A DNA stretch of 23,807 nucleotides from Collinsella sp. (GCA_019414045.1 DXMW01000024.1:142492-166298); one strand, 5' to 3'; positions 1 through 8,108 are shown, numbered from the stretch's first letter. Made by a program: numbers and translations. The notes: a model not told the origin generated them from the letters alone.

Positions 1-22
1 TCGAGTCCTACCCGGGGAGCCA
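1..22 (+). tRNA. 3' end of a tRNA, probably tRNA-Gln (partial)
   Basis: The window opens inside a tRNA. Positions 1-6 fit the T loop (TTCGAGT without its first T), 7-11 (cctac) the 3' side of the T stem, 12-18 (ccgggga) the 3' side of the acceptor stem, 19 is discriminator G and 20-22 an encoded CCA. An implied U1-A72 pair with G73 is typical of bacterial tRNA-Gln, but the anticodon lies outside the window, so the identity is an inference. Confidence 0.7.
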
Positions 23-30
23 GGTTGTAA

Positions 31-58
31 AACCCGTCGCTTATGCGGCGGGTTTTTT
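31..58 (+). terminator. Intrinsic terminator after the tRNA
   Basis: A 10-bp stem (31-40 with 45-54, one G-U pair) closes a TTAT loop and runs into a T6 tract at 53-58. It begins 8 bp after the tRNA CCA and separates the tRNA from the operon starting at 217. Confidence 0.85.
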
Positions 59-154
59 AATGCCGCGACCACTTGACTCGAACGTTGCCATATCAACATT
101 TCGTGTCGAGGATGTAATCCCGCGACCCACCACCTCAACATGGCGCGGTCGTTG

Positions 155-160
155 TAAAAT
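155..160 (+). promoter_or_regulatory. Candidate -10 box of the asp23-fakA-recG operon
   Basis: TAAAAT at 155-160 lies about 57 bp before the GTG start at 217. No good -35 hexamer sits 16-18 bp upstream. The rest of 59-216 holds no gene that I can support. A small hairpin (GGTGC at 186-190 with GCACC at 196-200) lies just before the Shine-Dalgarno AAGGAG at 205-210. Confidence 0.4.
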
Positions 161-216
161 ATTGCAATGATTGCTCCCACGACATGGTGCCGCGAGCACC
201 AGATAAGGAGATTCTT

Positions 217-573
217 GTGTCTGAGACCATTAACGGCAGCCTGAGCGTCTCGAACGACGTTATTGCCGATATTGCCGGTTATGCCGCGATGACGTGCTAC
301 GGCGTTGTCGGAATGGCTGAGCAGCTCCAGGGCGCCGAGAGCGTGCGCCTGCTTGCCGGCCAGCGCCTCCGCAAGGGCGTGCTTGTCTCCGCCGACGAGA
401 ACGGCCTTACGGTCGATCTTCACGTCGTGCTCGAGAACGGCGTCAACATGAAGTCCGTCTGCCACAATCTTTCGAGCTCCGTTGCCTTCACCCTGCAGGA
501 GATCGCCCAGATCGATCCCGCCAGCCTTAAGATCGGCATCCATATCGACGCGCTCAAGAGCCGTCTGAACTAG
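217..573 (+). CDS. Asp23/Gls24 family envelope stress response protein
   Basis: A 118-residue protein of the Asp23/Gls24 (DUF322) family. Members are small cytoplasmic or membrane-associated proteins linked to cell-envelope stress; their biochemical activity is poorly defined. The family pattern is visible: an N-terminal 'isndVi..IagyAAm..yGVvGMae' section, a central strand with VDLHVVLENGVN, then a helix and a closing strand (LKIGIHIDAL). I chose GTG 217 because AAGGAG at 205-210 lies 6 bp upstream. The earlier in-frame ATG at 184 has no ribosome binding site and would add 11 poorly fitting residues. It lies 27 bp before fakA, a pairing common in Gram-positive genomes, and is probably co-transcribed with it. 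Confidence 0.88.
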   Translation: MSETINGSLSVSNDVIADIAGYAAMTCYGVVGMAEQLQGAESVRLLAGQRLRKGVLVSADENGLTVDLHVVLENGVNMKSVCHNLSSSVAFTLQEIAQIDPASLKIGIHIDALKSRLN

Positions 574-600
574 CATCCGAAAACGGAGATTCAAATACCC

Positions 601-2262
601 ATGATTGCAAAGACCATTCGCACCTGTTTTCCGATCGCTGCGGCTGCCGTTTCCGACAAGGCCGAGGAGATCAACAAGCTCAACGTCTTCCCCGTACCCG
701 ATGGCGACACCGGTACCAACATGTCGCTCACGCTCGCCTCGGTGACCAAGGAGCTCTCCGCCCTTCCTGCCGACGCCGACATGGAGGCCATCGCCGGCGC
801 CATCACTCACGGCTCCCTGATGGGCGCCCGCGGTAACTCCGGCGTCATCACGTCGCAGATTCTGCGCGGCGTGGCCGAGGGCCTCGTCTCAGCCGATGAG
901 CCTATTACGGCTGCCAACATCGCCTTCGCTTTCCGTCGCGCCGTCAAGGTCGCCTTCCAGGCTGTCCGCAAGCCCATCGAGGGCACGATCCTCACGGTCC
1001 TGCGCGATGTCTCGACCAAGGCCGACGAGTGCGAGAAGAAGAAGTTCTCGGCCGAGGACGCGCTCGACGCCATCGTCGTCGAGGCATATCAGTCCGTCGC
1101 TCGCACGCCCGACCTGTTGCCCGTTCTGAAGGAGAACGGCGTGGTCGACTCCGGCGCTTTTGGCTTTGCCATCTTCCTCGAGAACTTTGTTGCTGCCGCG
1201 CTTGGCCGCAGCACCGTGGTCGAGGATTTCTCCGCTACGTTTGACTCCGCCGGCTCTGCCCGCGATGCCGCTCTTGGCCGTGTTGAGATCGAGGCCAATG
1301 ACGATTGGGAGGGCTCGGAGTTCCGTTACTGCAACGAGTTCCTGTTTAAGGCCGACGCCCCGTTTGACGAGGATGAGTGCCTTAAGTTTCTGGGTTCCAT
1401 GGGCGACTGTGAACTACTCGTTGGCGCCTATCCCGACTACAAGATCCATGTGCACTCCAACACCCCCAACCTGGTGCTCGAGCACATGCTTCAGCTTGGT
1501 CAGATCTACGAAGTCTTTATCCACAACATGGAGATGGAGGCCCACGACCGTACCGCCAAGATCCACGAGGATCAGGAAAAGGCCGCCGAGCCCGCCAAGG
1601 CGCTGGGCTTTGTCGCCGTTGCCGCCGGTTCTGGCGAGGCCGACATCCTCAAGTCCCTCGGCGTCGACGTGATCGTGTCGGGTGGCCAGACCATGAACCC
1701 CTCGACTGCAGACCTGCTGGGCGCGGTGGACCAGGTCAACGCGACCTCGGTCATCATCCTGCCCAATAACGGCAATATCCGCATGGCTGCCGAGGCCGCT
1801 GCCTCAGCCTGCACCGACAAGAAGGTTGCCGTCGTTCCCACCAAGACCGTCCCGCAGGCGTTCTCCGCGCTGTTTGCGGTCCTGCCCGATTCCGAGCTCG
1901 AGGACGCCGTCGCCGCTATGGTCGACGCCATCAGCGAGGTCCGCGATGGCGAGGTCACCCGTGCCGTGCGCGACTCCAGCGCCTCCGACGGCTCGCCGAT
2001 TCACTCCGGTGACGTCATGGGTATCATTGCCGGCTCCATTGACGTGGTCGGCTCCGACGTGAAGCAGGTCACGCTCGACTGCATCAACCGTATGCAGGAG
2101 GAAGAGGAGGGTGACGCGCTGACGATTCTGGCAGGCGAGGAACTGTCCGATGAGGCCTTCCAGGAGATTGTCGACGCCATTGAGGAGGCTCAGCCCGATC
2201 TGGAGATTGACGCCCATCGTGGCGAGCAGCCGCTCTATCCCGTTATCTTCTCGATCGAGTAG
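601..2262 (+). CDS. fakA: Fatty acid kinase subunit FakA (DhaL domain, YloV family)
   Basis: A 553-residue ATP-binding subunit of fatty acid kinase, which phosphorylates FakB-bound fatty acids to acyl-phosphate for PlsX/PlsY. The N-terminal DhaL (DAK2) domain shows NVFPVPDGDTGTN at residues 28-40 (Mg-ATP aspartates), GARGNSG at 75-81 and VVDSGAFGF at 181-189. The C-terminal DegV-like half contains SGGQTMNPST near 360 followed by PNNGNI. Length matches FakA/YloV (about 550). ATG 601 is preceded by CGGAG in the 27-bp gap after the Asp23 gene, and recG starts 10 bp downstream. No fakB lies in the window. Family members were long annotated as dihydroxyacetone kinase-like; the fused DhaL plus DegV-like layout favours FakA. 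Confidence 0.9.
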   Translation: MIAKTIRTCFPIAAAAVSDKAEEINKLNVFPVPDGDTGTNMSLTLASVTKELSALPADADMEAIAGAITHGSLMGARGNSGVITSQILRGVAEGLVSADEPITAANIAFAFRRAVKVAFQAVRKPIEGTILTVLRDVSTKADECEKKKFSAEDALDAIVVEAYQSVARTPDLLPVLKENGVVDSGAFGFAIFLENFVAAALGRSTVVEDFSATFDSAGSARDAALGRVEIEANDDWEGSEFRYCNEFLFKADAPFDEDECLKFLGSMGDCELLVGAYPDYKIHVHSNTPNLVLEHMLQLGQIYEVFIHNMEMEAHDRTAKIHEDQEKAAEPAKALGFVAVAAGSGEADILKSLGVDVIVSGGQTMNPSTADLLGAVDQVNATSVIILPNNGNIRMAAEAAASACTDKKVAVVPTKTVPQAFSALFAVLPDSELEDAVAAMVDAISEVRDGEVTRAVRDSSASDGSPIHSGDVMGIIAGSIDVVGSDVKQVTLDCINRMQEEEEGDALTILAGEELSDEAFQEIVDAIEEAQPDLEIDAHRGEQPLYPVIFSIE

Positions 2263-2272
2263 GCAACTGCCC

Positions 2273-4450
2273 ATGTCCGAGCTGTGCTCCGTGCCGCGCG
2301 TCTCGGAGCGCTTTGCCCAGAGCAATGCGCTCGACGAGGATATCGCGCGACTCAAATATGTTTCGGGTAAACGTGAGGAGGCCCTTCGCCGTCTGGGTAT
2401 TCGGACGGTGGGGGACCTCCTTCTCCATATCCCTCATCGATACCTCGACTTTACGCGCTCCTGGTCCATCGAGATGGCGCCCATTGGTACCGTGTGCACC
2501 ATCATCGCCACGGTCGACCGTATCGTCCAAAAGCAGCCGCGTCCGCGCATGCAGGTGACCGAGGTCTCACTCGTTGACGAGACGGGCGTGCTGCAGGTCG
2601 CCTTTTTCCGCCAGCCCTGGATTGCCCAGCAGCTTAAGCAGGGCGACCGCCTGGCCGTGATTGGTAAGGTCGAGTTTGCCTACGGCTTTAAGCAGATGGC
2701 CTCGCCGCACTTTGAAAAGCTTGAGGAAGGGCGCGCCGCGGGCACTATCATGCCGGTCCATTACGTGAGTGATGGCGTGAGCCAGGCGTGGATGCGCCGC
2801 ATCGTAAGTGGCGCGCTCGAGGTCGTCGGCAATCCCTTCGACCCGATTCCCGCACGCTTACGCGTCAAGCGCCGCCTGATGAGCAATGCCCGTGCGCTTC
2901 GATCGATCCATTTTCCCTCGAGCATGGCTGAGCGCGATATCGCGCGCGCACGGCTTGCCTACGAGGAGTGCCTCTACCTGCAGCTGGCGCTGCGCCTGCG
3001 CAACGACGGCGGCCTGGTCGATGTGGTGCCCTATGCCCACGCCGCGGGCGAGCACCTGGCCGCGCTTAAGCAGGCCCTGCCGTTTTCGCTGAGCGACGAG
3101 CAGGAGGCCGCGTTCCAAGATATCCTGCGCGATATGTGCGATGGCGGGCGCGTGATGAACCGCCTGCTGCTGGGCGATGTCGGTACCGGCAAGACCGCTG
3201 TTGCCGCCTGCGCGCTGGCTGTGGCTGCCGATAGCGGCACGCAGGCCTGCGTTATGGCGCCCACGGGCGTGCTGGCGCGTCAATATGCCGATAAGACCGG
3301 CCCCTTGCTCTCGCAGGCTGGCATGACCTGGGCGCTCCTGACGGGCGCCACGCCGGCGGCCGAGCGCGAGCGGATCCATGCCCAGCTGGAATCGGGCGAG
3401 CTCGATGTCCTCTTTGGCACCCACGCGGTGCTTTCGGATAACGTGGCGTTCAAGCATCTGTCGCTCGTGGTCATCGATGAGCAGCACCGGTTTGGCGTCG
3501 GCCAACGCAACGCCCTGCGTGCGAAGGGCCCTGGTGCCGATCTGCTCGTTATGACGGCAACGCCTATCCCGCGCACGTTGGCGCTCTCGGTCTATGGCGA
3601 CCTGGATACGAGTATCATCCGCCATCGTCCCGTTCCGGGTGCCGGCGTGATGACGCGCGTCCTCACCGAGTCGAGTCGCGACCTGGCCTATGGCGCCATT
3701 CGTGAGGCGCACGAAAAGGGGCAGCAAGCCTACGTGATCTGTCCGCTCGTGGAGCCGAGCGATTCGGCCGATGAGCTCGAAGACGTGCCCGGCATCGCTC
3801 GCGACGACGAAGGCCGCGTGTCCGTGCCTGTGCCGTTGCACGACACGGCGACCGAGCTCGACCGACTGCGCCTGGCATTGCCGGGGCTTACCATCGAGCG
3901 TCTTCATGGCCGCATGCCGGCGGGGGAGAAGGACCGCGTGATCGATGCCTTTAAGCGCGGCGAGATCGACGTGCTCGTCTCGACTACGGTGGTCGAGGTG
4001 GGCGTCGACGTGCCCAACGCCACCGTCATGGTCATCGAGAACGGTGAGCGCTTTGGCTTGGCGGCCCTGCACCAGCTGCGCGGCCGCGTGGGCCGCGGCA
4101 GCGTGTCGGGCACCTGCCTGGTCATGACGCACTCCAAGGACAACGGCGGCGCGTCGGCGGCGCAAGACCGCCTGCAATCGCTCGAGAAGACCTCGGACGG
4201 CTTTACGCTCGCCCAGATGGACCTTCGTCTGCGCCACGAGGGCGAAATCCTGGGGTACCGCCAGCATGGCGGTGTGACTCTGCGCTTTGTCGACCTGGAT
4301 GCCGACGAGGAGCTGATCGAGTGGGCCCATTTGGACGCGGTCGAGCTCTTGCGGTATGCTTGCAACCTTGACTCCGTGGCGACGCGCCCCCTGCGCGATG
4401 CGGTCGCCATGCGATATCGACACATTTTTAAGGAGGTCAGCGGAGGATGA
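2273..4450 (+). CDS. recG: ATP-dependent DNA helicase RecG
   Basis: A 725-residue superfamily 2 helicase that remodels stalled replication forks and Holliday junctions. An N-terminal wedge/OB domain (roughly residues 50-230) precedes the motor. Walker A is GDVGTGKT at 301-308 (Thr where many RecG have Ser), Walker B is DEQH at 402-405, and motif III is MTATPIPRTLAL from 427. The C-terminal helicase domain has LRGRVGRG and the RecG 'FTLAQMDLRLRHEGEILGYRQHG' type ending block. ATG 2273 follows the fakA stop by 10 bp; upstream in-frame ATGs lie inside fakA. The stop overlaps the rsmD start as ATGA. Expected length is about 680-730. Confidence 0.95.
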   Translation: MSELCSVPRVSERFAQSNALDEDIARLKYVSGKREEALRRLGIRTVGDLLLHIPHRYLDFTRSWSIEMAPIGTVCTIIATVDRIVQKQPRPRMQVTEVSLVDETGVLQVAFFRQPWIAQQLKQGDRLAVIGKVEFAYGFKQMASPHFEKLEEGRAAGTIMPVHYVSDGVSQAWMRRIVSGALEVVGNPFDPIPARLRVKRRLMSNARALRSIHFPSSMAERDIARARLAYEECLYLQLALRLRNDGGLVDVVPYAHAAGEHLAALKQALPFSLSDEQEAAFQDILRDMCDGGRVMNRLLLGDVGTGKTAVAACALAVAADSGTQACVMAPTGVLARQYADKTGPLLSQAGMTWALLTGATPAAERERIHAQLESGELDVLFGTHAVLSDNVAFKHLSLVVIDEQHRFGVGQRNALRAKGPGADLLVMTATPIPRTLALSVYGDLDTSIIRHRPVPGAGVMTRVLTESSRDLAYGAIREAHEKGQQAYVICPLVEPSDSADELEDVPGIARDDEGRVSVPVPLHDTATELDRLRLALPGLTIERLHGRMPAGEKDRVIDAFKRGEIDVLVSTTVVEVGVDVPNATVMVIENGERFGLAALHQLRGRVGRGSVSGTCLVMTHSKDNGGASAAQDRLQSLEKTSDGFTLAQMDLRLRHEGEILGYRQHGGVTLRFVDLDADEELIEWAHLDAVELLRYACNLDSVATRPLRDAVAMRYRHIFKEVSGG

Positions 4451-5103
4451 GAATCATCGGCGGCGAATGGCGCGGTCGTAAGATCGAGGAGCCCCGTGGT
4501 CGCGATGTCACCCGCCCCACGACCGATCGCGTGCGCGAGGCATGCGCATCTATGGTCATGTCGGCATTTGACTTCGATCTGGACGAGGTCCGCGTGCTGG
4601 ACGCCTTTGGCGGCTCCGGTGCCTTAGGGTTAGAGATGCTCTCACGTGGTGCCCGCTCGCTCACGACGTTCGAGTTCGATCGGAATGCCGCGCGGCTCAT
4701 TACCAAGAATATCGAGTCGCTCTGTCGTGACCGTGCGCGTTGGCGCGTGATAACGGGCGACATGCTGGCGAGTGCCTCGCGCGGTCGTGTGCCGGGCGGT
4801 CCCTTTGATCTGGTCCTGCTCGACCCGCCCTATGCTTTTGGTGCCGAGCCGGTCGAGGAGCTGCTGCAGAACCTGGCTCAGCAGGGTCTGCTTGCACCTG
4901 GCGCTTATGCCCTGTTTGAGCATGCCGCCGCCGATGCGGGCGCGCATCCGGCAGGCTTTGAGATCGTGCGCGAGAAGCGCTACGGCATTACCTCGGTCGA
5001 CCTGCTTCGTTGGGTCGGCGATGACGATGGTGAGGAAGATTGCGCCGGCACCGATGCTGACAACAACGATGCCACGACGTTTCAGGAGGACGCGCATGAA
5101 TGA
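4447..5103 (+). CDS. rsmD: 16S rRNA (guanine966-N2)-methyltransferase RsmD
   Basis: A 218-residue SAM-dependent methyltransferase that modifies G966 of 16S rRNA during small-subunit assembly. Visible motifs are RPTTDRVREA at 23-32, the SAM-binding loop DAFGGSGALGLE at 52-63 and the catalytic DPPY at 126-129. The last 25 or so residues form an acidic, Asp/Asn-rich tail beyond the usual end of the fold (about 185 residues), probably a lineage-specific extension. The start overlaps recG by 4 bp (ATGA), preceded by two purine-rich boxes (AAGGAGG at 4430-4436 and GGAGG). The end overlaps coaD by 8 bp, so the genes are likely translationally coupled. The rsmD-coaD pair is a standard bacterial arrangement. 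Confidence 0.93.
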   Translation: MRIIGGEWRGRKIEEPRGRDVTRPTTDRVREACASMVMSAFDFDLDEVRVLDAFGGSGALGLEMLSRGARSLTTFEFDRNAARLITKNIESLCRDRARWRVITGDMLASASRGRVPGGPFDLVLLDPPYAFGAEPVEELLQNLAQQGLLAPGAYALFEHAAADAGAHPAGFEIVREKRYGITSVDLLRWVGDDDGEEDCAGTDADNNDATTFQEDAHE

Positions 5104-5593
5104 CACTATCAACCGCGTGATCGTCCCGGGCACCTTCGATCCCATCACATTTGGCCATATCGACGTCATCCGCCGCGCCCGCCGCATCTTTCCCAGCGTG
5201 ATCGTCGCTGTTGCCGAGTCGCAGGGTAAAAACGGTGTGGGCACCACGTTTATGCTCGATGAGCGCGTGGCGCTGGCCCGCGAGGCGCTCGGTGATATCG
5301 ACGGCGTCGAGGTCCTGCCCTTTACCGGCCTCTTGGTCGACTTCGCTCGCGAGCAGGGGGCGGGGGCCGTGGTCAAGGGCCTGCGCGCCATGACCGACTT
5401 TGAGTACGAGCTGCAGCAGGCCGACCTCAACTATCGCTTGGATAACGAGCTAGAGTCCATCTTTGTCATGAGTGCGCCGCAGTACGGCTATATCTCGAGC
5501 TCGGTCGTTCGCCAGATCGCCTCGCTCGGCAGCGATGTGTCGACGTTTGTCCCGCCCAACGTGGTCGAAGCGCTCAGACATCGCTTTTCGTGA
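5096..5593 (+). CDS. coaD: Phosphopantetheine adenylyltransferase CoaD
   Basis: A 165-residue enzyme for the fourth step of coenzyme A synthesis: 4'-phosphopantetheine plus ATP gives dephospho-CoA. The nucleotidyltransferase HxGH-type signature GTFDPITFGH is at residues 12-21 and the second signature ISSSVVR at 133-139. Length agrees with the family (about 160). ATG 5096 has GGAGG six bases upstream, inside rsmD, and gives the normal short lead before the first beta strand; longer readings in this frame run antisense-like through rsmD. CoA also supplies the phosphopantetheine arm of the ACP encoded 3 kb downstream. It is probably the last gene of the operon that starts at 217. Confidence 0.95.
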   Translation: MNDTINRVIVPGTFDPITFGHIDVIRRARRIFPSVIVAVAESQGKNGVGTTFMLDERVALAREALGDIDGVEVLPFTGLLVDFAREQGAGAVVKGLRAMTDFEYELQQADLNYRLDNELESIFVMSAPQYGYISSSVVRQIASLGSDVSTFVPPNVVEALRHRFS

Positions 5594-5617
5594 CGTTTTT
5601 TATTGCCTGGTGGCATG

Positions 5618-5626
5618 TGGTAAACT
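5618..5626 (+). promoter_or_regulatory. Extended -10 promoter before the coiled-coil gene
   Basis: TGG-TAAACT forms an extended -10 element 36 bp before the ATG at 5662, in the 68-bp gap after coaD. I see no clear -35 at the usual distance. Confidence 0.45.
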
Positions 5627-5661
5627 AGCACGATGATATGTTACCTATGAAAGGAGACCGG

Positions 5662-6159
5662 ATGCCGGGCGAGAATTTTCCTGGCGATAGGATTGTCAGC
5701 TTGGTCGATGAGCTCGAAGGGCTGATCGAGGAAGCCAAGCCGCCTTTCGGCAAGAACGCTCAGTTCAAGGTCATCGACGCCGACGTGTTCTTCAACATCC
5801 TCGACGAGATCCGCATGAGCTATCCCGAGGAGTGGCAGAAGTCCCGCCGTATCCTTAAGGAGCGCGAGGAGCTTATGGCTTCCGCCGCCGCTCAGGCCGA
5901 TTCCATCATCGCCGACGCTCAGCAGCAGGCCCTCACCATTGCCGGTGAGCAGGAGATCGTCCGCTTAGCGCAGCAGCAGGCCGACGACATCCGTGATCGT
6001 GCCCAGCAGTACGAGCGCGAGACGCGTTATGCTGCCGAGGACTACGCAGAGCAGGTCTTTACGCACCTGGAGGAGAACCTCAAGAGCCTGACCGGCACCG
6101 TTACCCGTTGCCGTCAGCAGCTCAACGAGGGTGCCGCCCAGCAGAATGGTCAGTGGTAA
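5662..6159 (+). CDS. Coiled-coil protein of unknown function
   Basis: A 165-residue acidic protein that I cannot name with confidence. Residues 1-70 are a compact segment with a short basic-hydrophobic patch (FGKNAQFKVIDADVFFNILD). Residues 70-145 are almost continuous Ala/Gln/Glu-rich heptads, indicating a long helix or coiled coil. There is no signal peptide and no membrane segment. The N-terminal 'vID.d.F..iLDeIR.s.P.E...A..il.er' pattern resembles the conserved coiled-coil proteins (ATPase/DivIVA-like annotations) found beside coaD in Gram-positive bacteria. AAAGGAG at 5650-5656 fixes ATG 5662 rather than ATG 5638. It overlaps the DUF177 gene by one base. A role in cell division or as a scaffold is only a guess. 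Confidence 0.8.
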   Translation: MPGENFPGDRIVSLVDELEGLIEEAKPPFGKNAQFKVIDADVFFNILDEIRMSYPEEWQKSRRILKEREELMASAAAQADSIIADAQQQALTIAGEQEIVRLAQQQADDIRDRAQQYERETRYAAEDYAEQVFTHLEENLKSLTGTVTRCRQQLNEGAAQQNGQW

Positions 6160-6713
6160 TGGCTGAGTTCCCGAGCGTTACCGTCGATCTTTCTGAGCAG
6201 CTCGAGTTTCCTGGAGATTCGTATCCGCTGACCGGTAAGGTCGATGTCGCCATCTACACGGTGGGCGAGAAGGAGTACCAGCTGCAGGACGGCATCGACT
6301 ACGACGTTGTCTTTACCAATGCCGGTACCGGTGTCTTGCTCACGGGCATGGTCCGCGCGCACGCCACCGGCGAGTGCGACCGTTGCTTGGAGCCCGCCTC
6401 GTTTGATATCGCCGGCGAGATCGAGGAGTTCTACCTCTTTGAGGAGCCCGAGGATCCCGAGGCCTACGAGGACGGCTACGAGCTCCTGGGTGAGGATCGC
6501 ATCGTCGATCTGGGTGAGCCCATCAATGACGCGGTCGTTATGGACACGCCGTTTGTGGTGCTTTGCAAGCCCGATTGCCGCGGTCTGTGCCCCACTTGCG
6601 GTTGCAATCTCAACGTCGAGCAATGCGATTGCGCCGCCCAGGCAGAGGCAGAATGGGCCGCTGCCACGGAAAATCCATTTGCAGCATTGAAGAATCTCAA
6701 GCTCGATGAGTAA
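6159..6713 (+). CDS. DUF177 (YceD-like) protein with Cys-rich C-terminus
   Basis: A 184-residue DUF177 protein. The family almost always precedes rpmF and is connected with 23S rRNA accumulation or ribosome assembly in plants and bacteria. Family features visible are a beta-rich N-terminal half, the central CDRCLEP motif near residues 71-77, an acidic stretch, and a C-terminal cluster of cysteines (CKPDCRGLCPTCGCNL, then CDC) that could bind zinc. The ATG at 6159 overlaps the preceding TAA by one base. rpmF begins 64 bp downstream, so co-expression with L32 is likely. Confidence 0.88.
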   Translation: MAEFPSVTVDLSEQLEFPGDSYPLTGKVDVAIYTVGEKEYQLQDGIDYDVVFTNAGTGVLLTGMVRAHATGECDRCLEPASFDIAGEIEEFYLFEEPEDPEAYEDGYELLGEDRIVDLGEPINDAVVMDTPFVVLCKPDCRGLCPTCGCNLNVEQCDCAAQAEAEWAAATENPFAALKNLKLDE

Positions 6714-6718
6714 AACTG

Positions 6719-6727
6719 TGGTAGTAT
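6719..6727 (+). promoter_or_regulatory. Extended -10 promoter before rpmF
   Basis: TGG-TAGTAT lies 51 bp before the rpmF ATG, immediately after the DUF177 stop. It may give L32 its own transcript in addition to read-through. Confidence 0.45.
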
Positions 6728-6777
6728 CGCTACTTGCGCGTAATCGCCACACTGGATAGTTCATAAGGAAGGTCACT

Positions 6778-6957
6778 ATGCCCGTACCTAAACAAAAGCA
6801 GGGTCGTATCCGCACTCACACCCGTCGTTCCGCCAACATGAAGATTTCGGCTGCGGCTCAGTCCACGTGCCCCCGTTGCGGCGCTGTCAAGCTTCCGCAC
6901 CACGTGTGCCCCAGCTGCGGTTTCTACAAGGACCGCGAGGTTATCGTTACCGAGTAA
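6778..6957 (+). CDS. rpmF: 50S ribosomal protein L32
   Basis: A 59-residue basic protein of the large ribosomal subunit, too short for a 60-residue ORF cut-off. It begins MPVPKQKQGRIRTHTRRS, the usual bL32 opening, and has a zinc-ribbon of two CxxC pairs: CPRC at 31-34 and CPSC at 44-47. This is the zinc-binding (C+) form of L32. AAGGAAGG at 6764-6771 is the ribosome binding site for ATG 6778. The DUF177-rpmF-plsX order is conserved across many phyla. Confidence 0.96.
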   Translation: MPVPKQKQGRIRTHTRRSANMKISAAAQSTCPRCGAVKLPHHVCPSCGFYKDREVIVTE

Positions 6958-6998
6958 CGGTATACTCTGGATGCGATGCCGTTCCAAATGGAACCACA

Positions 6999-7027
6999 AT
7001 GGCCGGCTCAATGAGTCGGCCATTTTT
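6999..7027 (+). terminator. Terminator-like hairpin between rpmF and plsX
   Basis: A 9-bp stem (6999-7007 with 7015-7023, one G-U pair) and a 7-nt loop lead into TTTTT at 7023-7027. It ends only 5 bp before the plsX Shine-Dalgarno, so it either ends the rpmF transcript or acts as an attenuator for plsX. A TATACT box at 6961-6966 and a small hairpin at 6981-6994 lie just upstream. Confidence 0.75.
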
Positions 7028-7044
7028 GTATAAGGAGCATGTAT

Positions 7045-8064
7045 ATGAGTAACGTTCGCGTTTGTGTAGACGTTGTGGGCGGAGACGAGAAACCTCAGGT
7101 TGTTCTCGATGGTATCGAGGCTGCGCTTGCCGCCGATCCCGATATCGAGGTCTTGGCAGCTGGCCCCGCTGAAATCGTCAATCCCTTTGCTGCTTCCCAT
7201 GCACGTGTTGAGGCTCTTGAGGCACCCGACGTTATCGCCATGGATGACGATCCCATTCGCGCCGTGATGACCAAGCGTAAATCGTCGATCGTGCTGTCGT
7301 GCCGCGCCATCAAAAAGGGCAACGCGGACGCGTTCTTCTCCGCCGGCTCGACCGGTGCCATGACCGCTGCCGCCACCGCCTATGTGACGCCGTTTAGATA
7401 TATGGCCGAAGGCAAGAAGCAGCCGGTGCGTCCCTGTCTGACCAATGCGCTGCCCAATCGCGCCGGCGGTCTGACGGTGCTGTGCGATATGGGCGCCAAC
7501 CCCGATGTCGAGGTCGATGACATGGTGCGTTTTGCCCAGATGGGTAGCGCCTATGCCTGCGTCGTCCTGGGCATCGAGCATCCCCGCGTGGGCCTGCTTG
7601 CCAATGGCACCGAGGACGAGAAGGGTTCCAACTTTACCAAGGCCTGCTTCCCGGTCATGAAAGCCGCCGTTCCCGGCTTTGTGGGCAACTGCGAAGGCAC
7701 CGACCTCACCTCGGGCAATTTCGATGTCGTTGTTGCCGACGGCATGTCGGGCAATATCGCTCTCAAGGCTACCGAGGGCGCTGCCAAGTTTTTGCTACAG
7801 GAGCTCAAGGGCGCCTTTATGGCCTCGCTCGGCACCAAGATCGCCGCGCTGCTCATCAAAAAGCAGATGCGCGAGATTAAGGCCAAGCTCTCTGGTGATG
7901 CCAAGGGCGGCGCGATTCTTTTGGGCCTGCGTGGCGTGGTCCTGATCGGCCATGGCGCCACCTCGGTCGAGGCTGTTAAAAACGGTACGCTCGCGGCGGC
8001 CGAAGCCGTGCGCGCGGGGCTGGTCGAGAACGTCGCCAACTCCATGGACGGCATCGTTTTGTAA
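7045..8064 (+). CDS. plsX: Phosphate acyltransferase PlsX
   Basis: A 339-residue enzyme that interconverts acyl-ACP and acyl-phosphate, the acyl donor for PlsY in the first step of phosphatidic acid synthesis. Family signatures are the N-terminal VDVVGGDEKP (usually DAMGGDxAP), FSAGSTGA for the conserved SAGNTGA block, VLCDMGAN, FAQMGSAYA and a C-terminal HGATSVEAVKNG. AAGGAG at 7032-7037 sits 7 bp before ATG 7045; the ATG at 7039 would be only one base away. It follows rpmF as in most bacteria, but the fabH/fabD/fabG genes that often come next are absent and acpP follows after 124 bp. Together with FakA and AcpP it makes the acyl-phosphate node a theme here. Confidence 0.94.
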   Translation: MSNVRVCVDVVGGDEKPQVVLDGIEAALAADPDIEVLAAGPAEIVNPFAASHARVEALEAPDVIAMDDDPIRAVMTKRKSSIVLSCRAIKKGNADAFFSAGSTGAMTAAATAYVTPFRYMAEGKKQPVRPCLTNALPNRAGGLTVLCDMGANPDVEVDDMVRFAQMGSAYACVVLGIEHPRVGLLANGTEDEKGSNFTKACFPVMKAAVPGFVGNCEGTDLTSGNFDVVVADGMSGNIALKATEGAAKFLLQELKGAFMASLGTKIAALLIKKQMREIKAKLSGDAKGGAILLGLRGVVLIGHGATSVEAVKNGTLAAAEAVRAGLVENVANSMDGIVL

Positions 8065-8108
8065 GAGCGAGTTAGAGCGCTGTTATGTGCCTCGCGGCCT
8101 GCTTCGTG

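Noticed and set aside
2858..4423. 521-residue open frame on the minus strand
   Set aside because: Fully antisense to recG, which has all helicase motifs; the long frame comes from GC-rich third positions.
5594..5617. Terminator after coaD suggested by a T6 run
   Set aside because: No stem precedes the T run.
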